A stretch of DNA of 64,000 nucleotides from Bacteroidota bacterium. Its GTDB lineage: Bacteria > Bacteroidota > Bacteroidia > Bacteroidales > CAIWKO01. The stretch spans positions 62,001 to 126,000 of the forward strand of contig JBAXND010000004.1 in assembly GCA_037133915.1 (NCBI GenBank). The letters are read 5' to 3'. Shown one piece after another: positions 45,612 through 53,277 of the stretch. Below the pieces are notes generated by a model. That model was not told the origin of the DNA. It searched no databases and worked only from the letters and a program-made list of their open reading frames with translations. A program made the position numbers and the translations under genes. The number at the start of each line of letters is the position of its first letter. Within the stretch, counting starts at the first letter, position 1.

Positions 45612-45736
45612 AAGCAGGAGAGATTTGTAAATTAATAAGTAAAATGCGCCTAAAAGTAACTTTTAACTATATACAATTTCTTTAATTATATGGACTAAAG
45701 ATACAATATTATGCCCGTATACACAAATTAATTTAC

Positions 45737-45764
45737 AAAAAAATATCAGCCAGTGAGCTGATAT
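45737..45764 (-). terminator. Intrinsic terminator of the WYL regulator gene
   Basis: ATATCAGC (45743-45750) pairs with GCTGATAT (45757-45764) around a 6-nt loop. On the minus strand the stem is followed by seven T. It lies in the 286-bp gap 45612-45897, which otherwise holds only an imperfect -7 element for the giant gene. Confidence 0.6.
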
Positions 45765-45897
45765 CGTGACTTTATAGATGTATTTAAATATCACTTTTTG
45801 GAACATTAGACATTTGTCTTTACCACATTACCTAAGCGTTAATAAAACATTAAACTGATAAACGAATACAATAGTTGTAGATTAATGGTAAGAAAAT

Positions 45898-46911
45898 TCA
45901 TGCGTATTTTTTTAAGGCTGCTTCCAGAAGTGAGATAACTTCAGATTTAAGTTTTTCCGGACGGATTACTTCAACATCGCGGTGCCAGCCCAGAATTTTT
46001 GAACACAGTTCGTAATTGATTACAAGTCGAAACGTAAAGGTTAAACTATGATGATTTTCATGTATTAATTTTTGCGTAGCATGCAGCGGCTGCGAAAGCA
46101 GATACTGCCCCTGACTCCGTGAAAACTTCAAAACCACCGTACACGGCTTTTCATTGCCCGGCACGCTGATACCGATAGTATGAGAAAAAAATTCGCCGGG
46201 ATCGAACGATATTTTTTGGTACTTTTTATCATGCAGCACTTCCGTTCCGCGAATCCGGTCCAGTCCGAACGTGCGAATCTGCCTGGCATGTTCGGCCATT
46301 CCCACAAGATACCAGCGATTATCGTGCTCCTTTAAAAGGTATGGATGCACAAGATAATCAATACCCGATTGTTCGCCCCGGTATGCCTGATAATGAACCC
46401 TCAATACATTGTTACCGCGAATGGCTTTAAGCAAGGTCTCAATATATTCATTGCCGCGCGTTGGAGGAATTTCCTCAAGTTGCAGGTAACGGTTGAAATC
46501 TTCTTCGTTTAAAATTTTTCGTGCATTCACAACACTCATTATTTTTTCTATGGCGCCCGGAAATTTATTCAACACAGGCACATTGCTGAACCGGCAAAGC
46601 ATGGCTGTAGCAATTTCTATGGCATCAATATCTTCATCTTTTAATTTGAAGTTGGCAATAGAATAGTTTTTATCCGAATAAAAATAGCCATGATGATAAC
46701 GGTCAAAGCCAATAGGCGCATAGAATCCGGGCTCAGGCAATTCGCGCATGGCATACAAATCTTTTTCAAATGTTGATAAGGAAATTTTTTCATCGAGTGC
46801 CTGTTCAATCTTATCAATGATTTCTTCTCGCGTTGGAAATGGTGAAGCTTCGCTTCGAAGGCAGGCATCGATAACCAGAAAACGGCGGTACTGCTTTTTT
46901 GTAATGGGCAT
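45898..46911 (-). CDS. WYL-domain transcriptional regulator
   Basis: 337 residues. A winged HTH at the N-terminus (YRRFLVIDACLRSE, PTREEIIDKIEQAL, LSTFEKDLYAMREL) resembles the DeoR-like N-terminus of YafY proteins. The WYL domain (about 160-240) contains RVHYQAYRGE, HPYLLKEHDNRWYLVGMAEH and IRTFGLDRI; WYL domains bind small ligands or nucleic acid. The C-terminal WCX-like part ends ISLLEAALKK. It is divergent from the unknown gene at 47.08 kb, and a perfect palindrome sits between the two promoter elements. It has its own terminator. Confidence 0.93.
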   Translation of the reverse strand: MPITKKQYRRFLVIDACLRSEASPFPTREEIIDKIEQALDEKISLSTFEKDLYAMRELPEPGFYAPIGFDRYHHGYFYSDKNYSIANFKLKDEDIDAIEIATAMLCRFSNVPVLNKFPGAIEKIMSVVNARKILNEEDFNRYLQLEEIPPTRGNEYIETLLKAIRGNNVLRVHYQAYRGEQSGIDYLVHPYLLKEHDNRWYLVGMAEHARQIRTFGLDRIRGTEVLHDKKYQKISFDPGEFFSHTIGISVPGNEKPCTVVLKFSRSQGQYLLSQPLHATQKLIHENHHSLTFTFRLVINYELCSKILGWHRDVEVIRPEKLKSEVISLLEAALKKYA

Positions 46912-46917
46912 ACCAGG

Positions 46918-46945
46918 AATGAATAATTAAAAATGAATAATTAAA
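46918..46945. repeat. Period-14 direct repeat (2 copies of AATGAATAATTAAA)
   Basis: The unit AATGAATAATTAAA occurs twice back to back just upstream of the WYL start codon, in what would be its 5' leader. Confidence 0.75.
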
Positions 46946-47003
46946 AATTATAAATAATACTACTTCAGCTCAACCATGCGGATACTTCAATTTTATTCTT
47001 TTT

Positions 47004-47011
47004 CAAAAATA
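47004..47011 (-). promoter_or_regulatory. -7 promoter element for the WYL regulator gene
   Basis: TATTTTTG on the minus strand matches TAnnTTTG, 92 bp before the ATG and 7 bp from the palindrome at 47019. Confidence 0.45.
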
Positions 47012-47018
47012 ATCATTT

Positions 47019-47041
47019 ACTCCGTAAATAAATTACGGAGT
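47019..47041. promoter_or_regulatory. Perfect palindrome, candidate operator
   Basis: ACTCCGTAA (47019-47027), a 5-nt AT spacer, then TTACGGAGT (47033-47041). It lies 7 bp from the WYL gene's -7 element on one side and 8 bp from a near-consensus TATTTTG (47050-47056) of the divergent gene on the other, so a bound protein could block both. Confidence 0.6.
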
Positions 47042-47079
47042 GATGTTTTTATTTTGTACTCTGATCAATACTTAAAACT

Positions 47080-47682
47080 ATGTGCCCTGAAATGTATACC
47101 TGGAGTAACACTGTTCTTTTCGCATCCTACAACGAGGAACTAAAGAACCAAATGATTGAATTCTGTGCAATCTTCGGAAAAAAGATTTTCCACAGCGAGC
47201 CCGGATCAAACGATATTTTTAATGTACCCTGCTTCTGCGTAGTGGTCGATACAGAATATACCGGTCAATCGCAATGGCAGGAATTCAGCCGCATAATGCA
47301 TAATGACGAGACCCTCAAAAACATACCGGTGCTTGACACAAATGAGCTTTCGCCCGAACACATCATGCGCCGGCTGCGTGAAGTAGTGCTGCAGCAAATC
47401 GGGATATTTACGTACCCGCATTCCAAAAAACATGAGGTTACTATACGCAACACCGCTCAGCCGGAAAATGCTGAAGTGCCCGTTGCCTTTGATACCATGA
47501 AAGAATTGAAAAATGCATTAAGAATACTCAAAGCAACGAGCCTCACCTTGGGAACCATCAACAAAATAAGCGGTAAGCCGGCTATACGGGATTTTGGCAT
47601 CAATCCTGAAAAACTCAGCGACTCACATTTGAGGTGGATTTCCGCACCCGATAAATTACACCAACGCCTGATATTTGTTTGA
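47080..47682 (+). CDS. Unknown protein, possible degenerate receiver-like domain
   Basis: 200 residues, soluble, no signal peptide. The N-terminal 100 residues have the alternating pattern of a response-regulator receiver: a strand TVLFASYN, a helix ELKNQMIEFCAIFG, a strand CFCVVVDTE with an aspartate at residue 57, and LKNIPVLDTN where receivers usually have a K/IPVI strand, then helix LSPEHIMRRLREVV. The canonical acidic pair at strand 1 and the late lysine are absent, so phosphorylation is doubtful. The C-terminal half is unrecognised (ELKNALRILKATSLTLG). It is divergent from the WYL regulator gene, which may control it. Start at 47080; an ATG four codons later is possible. Confidence 0.6.
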   Translation: MCPEMYTWSNTVLFASYNEELKNQMIEFCAIFGKKIFHSEPGSNDIFNVPCFCVVVDTEYTGQSQWQEFSRIMHNDETLKNIPVLDTNELSPEHIMRRLREVVLQQIGIFTYPHSKKHEVTIRNTAQPENAEVPVAFDTMKELKNALRILKATSLTLGTINKISGKPAIRDFGINPEKLSDSHLRWISAPDKLHQRLIFV

Positions 47683-47762
47683 AAAAACTTTGTAAAAAAT
47701 AGTTAGTACAAAGTCAAAAATCAAACACACTTTCTGTCACAATAGCAACAACGACGGAAACC

Positions 47763-47801
47763 GGGAGCACAGTATTTTCATACTGTTGCTCCCTTATTTT
47801 T
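47763..47801 (+). terminator. Intrinsic terminator after the unknown gene
   Basis: A stem of 13 bp with one bulged base (47763-47775 with 47780-47793) and a 4-nt loop is followed by TTATTTTT. It ends the transcript from 47080 before the hsp20 control region. The gap 47683-48057 (375 bp) holds this plus the hsp20 promoter region. Confidence 0.8.
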
Positions 47802-47836
47802 ACGCCATTATTTTGCATCAGCAGATATCCACATGC

Positions 47837-47880
47837 GCCATTTTGTCATTTATAAATTTAACAACCAGCCATTTCGTCAT
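47837..47880 (+). promoter_or_regulatory. Two direct repeats 31 bp apart, candidate activator-binding sites
   Basis: GCCATTTTGTCAT (47837-47849) and GCCATTTCGTCAT (47868-47880) match at 12 of 13 positions and start 31 bp apart, about three helical turns. A weaker relative, GCCATTATTTTGCAT, starts 33 bp further upstream at 47804. They lie 104-147 bp upstream of the candidate sigma-54 promoter, where enhancer-binding activators usually bind. Confidence 0.5.
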
Positions 47881-47983
47881 GTGTTTATGCATTCTAAAAA
47901 ATGAGCAATAACACATTTACACCGCTGATTTTTAGCTTCTTGTAAAATATTACAAAAAATAATAAAAATAATTAATGCATAAA

Positions 47984-47998
47984 TGGCACTCCGTTTGA
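47984..47998 (+). promoter_or_regulatory. Candidate sigma-54 (-24/-12) promoter for hsp20
   Basis: TGGCAC-TCCGT-TTGA fits TGGCACN5TTGC with correct spacing and one mismatch, the C of the -12 GC. It lies 59 bp before the hsp20 ATG. No TAnnTTTG element is visible in this region. Confidence 0.5.
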
Positions 47999-48043
47999 AA
48001 ACAACGGACCGTACACTCAAATTTAAACTAACAAACAAAAAAT

Positions 48044-48049
48044 AGGAGG
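48044..48049 (+). promoter_or_regulatory. Strong Shine-Dalgarno of hsp20
   Basis: AGGAGG, 8 nt before the ATG at 48058. Such a full match is uncommon in this phylum, where most genes in the window have none. Confidence 0.75.
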
Positions 48050-48057
48050 AACAAATT

Positions 48058-48483
48058 ATGAAACTTATTAAATGGAACAACGAACCCGTGTTTTCAGGAC
48101 TGATGCAAAATTTCTTTGACGACAATTACAACTTTCTGCCTGCACGCTGTGGATTTAGCCCGGCAGCCAACATTGCAGAAACCGAAAACGGATTTGAACT
48201 CGAACTCGCCGTTCCCGGAATCGACAAAGACAACTTCAAACTTTCTGTTGAGAACAATGTACTGACGGTCTCATCTGAAAAAGAAGAAACAAAAGAGCAA
48301 CCCGAGAAAAATTTCACCCGTAAGGAATTTGTTTACGGATCGTTCAGCAGGTCGTTCACATTACCACGCAGTATCGACACGGATGCCATTAGTGCAGCTT
48401 ACACCAATGGAGTGTTGCATGTTATGCTTCCTAAAAAAGAAGAAGCAAAAGCACAACCGAAAAAAGAAATCACAGTTGCATAA
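48058..48483 (+). CDS. Small heat-shock protein, Hsp20/alpha-crystallin family
   Basis: 141 residues. The alpha-crystallin domain spans about residues 35-130: NIAETENGFELELAVPGI, FKLSVENNVLTVSSE, FVYGSFSRSFTLPRSID, and the conserved GVLHVMLPKKE near the end. A C-terminal ITV can serve as the I-x-I/V motif for oligomer assembly. It is an ATP-independent holdase that binds unfolding proteins. The gene is alone, with a candidate sigma-54 promoter, upstream direct repeats, a strong ribosome-binding site and its own terminator. Confidence 0.96.
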   Translation: MKLIKWNNEPVFSGLMQNFFDDNYNFLPARCGFSPAANIAETENGFELELAVPGIDKDNFKLSVENNVLTVSSEKEETKEQPEKNFTRKEFVYGSFSRSFTLPRSIDTDAISAAYTNGVLHVMLPKKEEAKAQPKKEITVA

Positions 48484-48517
48484 TCCGGCGGTGCTTAATT
48501 AACATGTTATTGTTTAC

Positions 48518-48551
48518 AACGGTGCGTTCCATCAGGTGCGCACCGTTTTTT
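48518..48551 (+). terminator. Intrinsic terminator of hsp20
   Basis: AACGGTGCG (48518-48526) pairs with CGCACCGTT (48539-48547), 12-nt loop, followed by a T run. Confidence 0.85.
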
Positions 48552-48558
48552 GTTCGCT

Positions 48559-48566
48559 TACCTTTG
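48559..48566 (+). promoter_or_regulatory. -7 promoter element for the second EamA transporter
   Basis: TACCTTTG matches TAnnTTTG. It lies only 4 bp before the likely GTG start at 48571, so the message may be nearly leaderless, and it overlaps the longer open frame that begins at TTG 48550. Confidence 0.45.
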
Positions 48567-48570
48567 CCGC

Positions 48571-49467
48571 GTGAGGAAACTTCAACACCTGAATGCGCAT
48601 TTCGCTTTGGCGGCCGCCACCATGCTTTTCGGGGCCAATTACTGGATAGCGAAAGGCATGATGCCCGATTATTTTTCGCCTTCCCAAATTGTTTTTCTGA
48701 GACTCACCGGAAGTGTTGCACTCTTTTGGCTGTTTTATGCATTTTCAGTCAAACAAAAAATTGAACGCCGCGATATTTATAAAATGATACTTTGCGGATT
48801 GCTGGGTGTTACGCTCAATCAAATGTTCTTTTTTCATGGGCTTGCACTCAGCTCACCGGTTGATGTTTCAATTATTGGCGTACTGAATCCACTGGCAGTT
48901 ATGGTATTTGCAGCAATTATTATTCACGAAAAAGTTGGACTGCTTAAAATTCTCGGTGTATTCACAGGTGCAGCCGGTGCCCTAATTATTGTGCTTTACG
49001 GAAGCAATACCGCCTTTGATTCCGACCACGTTACCGGAAATATTTTCATCGTCATTAACACGCTGGTTTATGCGCTGTATATGGTTCTTATGAAGCCATT
49101 GCTGAAAAAATATCCGACAGCCACGGTCATGGCATGGGTATTTACATTTGGGTTTGCGATGGTAATCCCGTTTACTCTTCATGATGTACTGCAGATACAA
49201 TGGCAGTCTTTACCGCAGGCAGCGTGGCTTTCGTTGCTGTATGTCGTGGCAGGAACAACATTTCTGGCATATCTTTTAACAAGCATTGCCCTTAAGTCTC
49301 TTGACGCTACCGTTGTAGGATTTTACTCTTACTTTCAGCCTATTCTTGTGGTCATCATCGGAATCACCATGTACCAGCAACATTTAACCGCAGCAAAAAT
49401 AATAGCTGCGGTGATGATTTTTGCGGGCGTATATCTTGTTAACCGAAGGCCTAAAGCAAGTGCCTGA
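48571..49467 (+). CDS. EamA/DMT-superfamily transporter (second)
   Basis: 298 residues from GTG 48571; the next in-frame ATG, 17 codons on, would cut into the first helix. About ten membrane helices form two EamA repeats, with AAATMLFGANYWIAKGMMP in helix 1 and LARR-like positive loops between helices. The second repeat includes VAGTTFLAYLLTSIALKSLDATVVGFYSYFQPI-type residues. It should move a small metabolite across the inner membrane; substrate unknown. Its last 17 bp overlap the convergent phospholipase D-like gene. Confidence 0.88.
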   Translation: MRKLQHLNAHFALAAATMLFGANYWIAKGMMPDYFSPSQIVFLRLTGSVALFWLFYAFSVKQKIERRDIYKMILCGLLGVTLNQMFFFHGLALSSPVDVSIIGVLNPLAVMVFAAIIIHEKVGLLKILGVFTGAAGALIIVLYGSNTAFDSDHVTGNIFIVINTLVYALYMVLMKPLLKKYPTATVMAWVFTFGFAMVIPFTLHDVLQIQWQSLPQAAWLSLLYVVAGTTFLAYLLTSIALKSLDATVVGFYSYFQPILVVIIGITMYQQHLTAAKIIAAVMIFAGVYLVNRRPKASA

Positions 49468-50527
49468 ACGGCACCAGAATTTGTTCAAACAGTTTATGAA
49501 TTACGGGACGACGAAGCCACTTCTCGTAATTAAATTCCACACATTCCGCAATCGTTTCTTTGGCATGCTGCTGCAGGGCCGCAATAATCTGCGAATCGCG
49601 TCCAATCAGCATTATCTCGTGCATATAACGAAAACTCCGGTAGTCAAAATTTGCCGAACCAACGCAAAATACTTCTCCGTCAACGAGCAGCATTTTTGCA
49701 TGGAGGTTGTATGGTTTGTAAAAAATCACCTTCACACTGTTGTGATACAACATGCCAAGGTATTTACTCCGAAGCACATCAACCATAGCCACATCAGACT
49801 TATCAGGAGTAAGAATTTTAACATCTACACCGCGTTTCCCGGCATCCATAAGGTGTTTTCTCAGTAAAAATCCCGGAAGAAAATACGGCGTTTCAATAAT
49901 AATTTCTCTTTTGGCATTTTTAATAAGTTCTTCAAATTTCTTTTTAATGCGCTGTTTACGGATTGAAGGAATGTCGCGTATTAATTTAAAATCGCCGTAT
50001 GCCAACGTTCTAGTATGTTTCTTGATATTGAACACAACTTTGTCGTGTATAAACCAACTGCCTAAAAAAGCCCGACGGAAAATCCGTGCTATATTTCCTT
50101 CGAGGCGGATTGCCAACTCCCTCCAGTTCATTGAATAATCGGTAATGTTAGCAGAGCCGATGTATGAAATATGGTCGTCGATTACGAGAATTTTACGGTG
50201 ATTCCGCCGATGATGCTTGGTAAAGGCATCGAAAGTCCACTTCAATTTTTTGAAAAACAGCAACTGCCCGCCATTCTTAGTGAACTCTGCAAAAAACGAA
50301 GAAGAAAACAAGGCACCCCAGGAGTCAATCAGCAAGCGGACTTCAACACCCTGCTTCGCTTTTTTCGTAAGCAGGTCGCGGAATTTCGTGCCCACAGATT
50401 CATCGGAGAATTTGTAAATCTCCAAATAAATGTACTTTTTTGCTTTTTCGATGTCACCAAGCATCGCACTGAAATAGCGCAACGGATCATCAAAAATTTC
50501 AGCACTAACCGGCGATGGTTCTACCAT
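49451..50527 (-). CDS. Phospholipase D-like protein, cardiolipin synthase type
   Basis: 358 residues with both HKD motifs: HRKILVID in the first half (after HHRRN) and HAKMLLVD near residue 270, each followed by an SAN pair (GSANITDYS, GSANFDYRS). Two HKD domains form one active site; the arrangement matches cardiolipin synthases of the ClsB type, which lack the N-terminal membrane helices of ClsA. It would transfer a phosphatidyl group between lipids. It follows ruvC by 12 bp, probably on one transcript. Confidence 0.9.
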   Translation of the reverse strand: MVEPSPVSAEIFDDPLRYFSAMLGDIEKAKKYIYLEIYKFSDESVGTKFRDLLTKKAKQGVEVRLLIDSWGALFSSSFFAEFTKNGGQLLFFKKLKWTFDAFTKHHRRNHRKILVIDDHISYIGSANITDYSMNWRELAIRLEGNIARIFRRAFLGSWFIHDKVVFNIKKHTRTLAYGDFKLIRDIPSIRKQRIKKKFEELIKNAKREIIIETPYFLPGFLLRKHLMDAGKRGVDVKILTPDKSDVAMVDVLRSKYLGMLYHNSVKVIFYKPYNLHAKMLLVDGEVFCVGSANFDYRSFRYMHEIMLIGRDSQIIAALQQHAKETIAECVEFNYEKWLRRPVIHKLFEQILVPFRHLL

Positions 50528-50539
50528 AGCAAAAGGCCA

Positions 50540-51097
50540 TTATTTATTTACAACACGTTTCGGATTACTGGTCAGAAATGCTTTCCAGCTGGTGGCTCCT
50601 GTACCTGTCTGGGGCAAATTCCGCTGAAAATAGTGACAAACGGCAACTGCCAATGCATCCGTAGCGTCAAAATATTTCGGCATTTCTTCAAATTTCATCA
50701 ATCGTTGAAGCATAGCAGCCACTTGTTCTTTAGAGGCGCTGCCTTTTCCGGTAATGGCCATCTTCACTTTACGCGGCGAATATTCAAATACCGGAATTGA
50801 TTTATACAAGGCTGCAGCAATTGCAACTCCCTGTGCACGCCCCAGTTTCAGCATAGACTGCACATTTTTTCCGAAAAAAGGCGCTTCAATGGAAAGCTCA
50901 TCGGGACGGTAGGTTTCAATAAGTCTGAGCGAAGTCTCGAAAATTCTTTTTAGTTTTAATGCCGGATCTGTAATCTTTTCGAGCCGTAATACATCCATCA
51001 ATATCAGTTCCAGCTGTGCTCCTTTGTTATGAATCACGCTGTAACCAAGAATGTTTGTTCCGGGGTCGATGCCAAGTATGATGCGGTCTGTTGCCAA
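50540..51097 (-). CDS. ruvC: Crossover junction endodeoxyribonuclease RuvC
   Basis: 185 residues. It resolves Holliday junctions as a dimer with RuvAB. The four acidic catalytic residues are in GIDPGTNILGYSV (Asp near residue 10), LSIEAPFFGKN (Glu) and DATDALAVAVCH (two Asp). Length and order are standard. It is divergent from the flippase-like gene with 15 bp between start codons; its -7 element lies inside that gene's coding start. The phospholipase D-like gene follows. Confidence 0.97.
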   Translation of the reverse strand: MATDRIILGIDPGTNILGYSVIHNKGAQLELILMDVLRLEKITDPALKLKRIFETSLRLIETYRPDELSIEAPFFGKNVQSMLKLGRAQGVAIAAALYKSIPVFEYSPRKVKMAITGKGSASKEQVAAMLQRLMKFEEMPKYFDATDALAVAVCHYFQRNLPQTGTGATSWKAFLTSNPKRVVNK

Positions 51098-51112
51098 TTT
51101 TGTTTTTTGATT

Positions 51113-52129
51113 ATGTCTGTAACAAAGGTAAAGAAAACTCTGAATCTGCTTATCAAATTCGCTATTGTTATCGCGTCTTACGGATATCTTTATGTGCAGA
51201 TTGGAAATAGAAACACCTTAAGCGAAGGATACCGCATTTTTCGCGCATCGATTGGCAGTGGCAGCTTCATTGCAGGCTTATGCGCGGTTGTAATATTGAT
51301 GCTTGTCAACTGGGCATTGGAAGCCTGTAAGTGGAAATACCTAATCCGGAAGATTGAAAGCGTTACTTTTTTCAGTGCATTCAAAGCTGTGTGGGCAGGA
51401 ATTACCGTAAGCACTTTTACGCCCAACAGAATTGGTGAATTATTCGGGCGCTCGTTTATTTTAAAAAAAGCAAGCCTGTGGGAAGGCACTTTTGCAACCA
51501 TCACCGGAAGTCTCGGACAACTGCTTGTTACCCTTGTTGCAGGCTCATTCGCCACATTATTTTTTATGGAAGCGCATCCGGGATTTATACTGAATATGAG
51601 TCGCCCGTGGTTTACTTCACTCATTTTTCTTACTGTTTTGCTCAATGCACTGGCAATCTTTTTCTTTTTCAATATTCATATTCTCACACCGCTGCTTGGC
51701 AGGCTTTTCAAAAAGCGCTTCATCCGTATGCAACAGCATATAAAAGTTTTTGCGTCATACTCAGGGAAGGAACTTGGAGTAGTAATATTGCTCAGCGGAG
51801 CACGTTATCTGGTGTTTTCGTTGCAATTTTTTATGCTGTTCAGATTGTTTTCGGTGCCGATTCCACTTGTCGATTCCTTCATTGTTACCGCCGTTATTTA
51901 TTTTATTATGGCCGCCATTCCCACGGTTGCACTGAGTGAATTGGGCGTCAGGGGCAGCCTGGCAATAGCAACCACTGCCGCCTGGTCTGGTTCATCGATG
52001 TCTGATGCTCTTACAGCAGGAGCAGGCTCGGCCGCCGCTTTTATCTGGCTTATAAACCTTGTTATTCCTGCGCTTGTTGGCAGTATCTTTGTATTTCGCT
52101 TACGCTTTTTTAGAAAAAACGAATCATGA
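51113..52129 (+). CDS. Flippase-like membrane protein (lysylphosphatidylglycerol synthase TM family)
   Basis: 338 residues from the ATG at 51113; the open frame extends 28 codons upstream into ruvC but lacks any support there. About eight membrane helices carry the UPF0104/LPG-synthase TM pattern: NWALEACKWKYLIRK, FKAVWAGITVSTFTPNRIGELFGRSFILK, and PTVALSELGVRGSLAIATTAAW. Such proteins move or anchor glycolipids or aminoacyl lipids; the C-terminal MprF-type synthase domain is absent. The stop codon overlaps the ATG of the next GT2 gene (ATGA), so the two are translationally coupled. Confidence 0.88.
   Translation: MSVTKVKKTLNLLIKFAIVIASYGYLYVQIGNRNTLSEGYRIFRASIGSGSFIAGLCAVVILMLVNWALEACKWKYLIRKIESVTFFSAFKAVWAGITVSTFTPNRIGELFGRSFILKKASLWEGTFATITGSLGQLLVTLVAGSFATLFFMEAHPGFILNMSRPWFTSLIFLTVLLNALAIFFFFNIHILTPLLGRLFKKRFIRMQQHIKVFASYSGKELGVVILLSGARYLVFSLQFFMLFRLFSVPIPLVDSFIVTAVIYFIMAAIPTVALSELGVRGSLAIATTAAWSGSSMSDALTAGAGSAAAFIWLINLVIPALVGSIFVFRLRFFRKNES
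51123..51130 (-). promoter_or_regulatory. -7 promoter element for ruvC inside the divergent gene
   Basis: TACCTTTG on the minus strand matches TAnnTTTG, 25 bp before the ruvC ATG and within codons 4-6 of the flippase-like gene. Confidence 0.5.
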
Positions 52130-53277
52130 ATCCAGCAATAATTTTCCTTGTATTTTTTGTTGGCACGATAGGGACGGTCTATGTTTTCATTATCTCCCTT
52201 TTTACGTTCGGATGGTTCAGAAAAAATAAAAACAGAACAGCATCTCAGACACAATCAAGCAATATTTCAATTGTTATTGCCGCAAGAGATGAAGAAAATA
52301 ATATCTCTGCATGCCTTACAGCACTAGCTTCACAAGGTTATCCCACCGATAAGTTCGAAATTATTATTATTGATGATGCATCCACAGATCATACGGTGCA
52401 AATTGTTCATGAGTTTATTAAAGCACATAAGGAAATCAGGACCCAACTATTTTCCTTGCCGGAAAAATACCGTTCAGCAACGTCAAAAAAAGCAGCACTC
52501 AGCTTAGGAATTCAGCTTACTCAATTTGATATTATTGCAGTTACGGATGCTGATTGTATTCCTGCTTCCGGCTGGATAAGAGCAATGGCAAACGGTTTTA
52601 GCGAAAGAACAGTAATGATGATTTGCGGGATGGTTTGTTTTTCAACAGATAAAAAATGGTTTTCCAAACTTCAGTCACTGGAGTTCATGAGTCTTGTTGC
52701 ATCGGGTGCAGGCGCCTCGGGCGCAGGTTTTCCGTTTATGTGCAACGGAGCATCCATGGCGTTCAGAAAAGAGGCATTTTATAAAACCGGCGCATATTCC
52801 GATTCAGATGGCTATGCATCGGGCGATGACGTTTTTTTGCTGCACAACATTAAAAAAGCATACGGCAATTCTTCTGTGCAATTTACAAATAATAAAGAAG
52901 CCATTGTAGTAACAGCGCCTCAACCAAGCCTTAGAGCGTTTTACAATCAGCGTGTCCGTTGGGCATCTAAATCAAAGGGCTATCATGATATTATCAGCCT
53001 GCTGACAAGTGTTGCAGTATTTGCGTATTCGCTGGAAATTTTACTCTTTGCTGCGGCCGGAATGTTTTTCGCTCCCTTGTTTTATGCTGCGTCAGCGTTA
53101 TTCATACTAAAATTAATTGTTGACATTCCGCTGATGGCAAGCATTACAACATATTTTGGTCAAAAGAAATTACTTTTGTTCTACCTGCCCATGCAGCTTC
53201 TTTACCCCGTATATATAGTGGTTGTAGCATTGGGCGGCATTTTCGGAAGGTACTCCTGGAAGGGGCGAAAATTATAA
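52126..53277 (+). CDS. Membrane-anchored GT2 glycosyltransferase (second)
   Basis: 383 residues. One N-terminal helix, then a GT-A domain with ISIVIAARDEENNISACL, IIIIDDASTDHT, AVTDADCIPASGWI (DxD-type), GDDVFLLHNIKKAYG and the QRVRW acceptor motif (Q-x-x-R-W). Two or three C-terminal helices follow. This is the processive/lipid-glycosylating GT2 layout. It is coupled to the flippase-like protein by an ATGA overlap, suggesting the pair makes and handles a glycolipid or polysaccharide precursor. Its end overlaps the convergent ispD by 6 bp. Confidence 0.92.
   Translation: MNPAIIFLVFFVGTIGTVYVFIISLFTFGWFRKNKNRTASQTQSSNISIVIAARDEENNISACLTALASQGYPTDKFEIIIIDDASTDHTVQIVHEFIKAHKEIRTQLFSLPEKYRSATSKKAALSLGIQLTQFDIIAVTDADCIPASGWIRAMANGFSERTVMMICGMVCFSTDKKWFSKLQSLEFMSLVASGAGASGAGFPFMCNGASMAFRKEAFYKTGAYSDSDGYASGDDVFLLHNIKKAYGNSSVQFTNNKEAIVVTAPQPSLRAFYNQRVRWASKSKGYHDIISLLTSVAVFAYSLEILLFAAAGMFFAPLFYAASALFILKLIVDIPLMASITTYFGQKKLLLFYLPMQLLYPVYIVVVALGGIFGRYSWKGRKL

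Noticed and set aside
47019-47041. The palindrome as an intrinsic terminator
   Set aside because: It lies between two divergent start codons, so no upstream transcript would need ending there.
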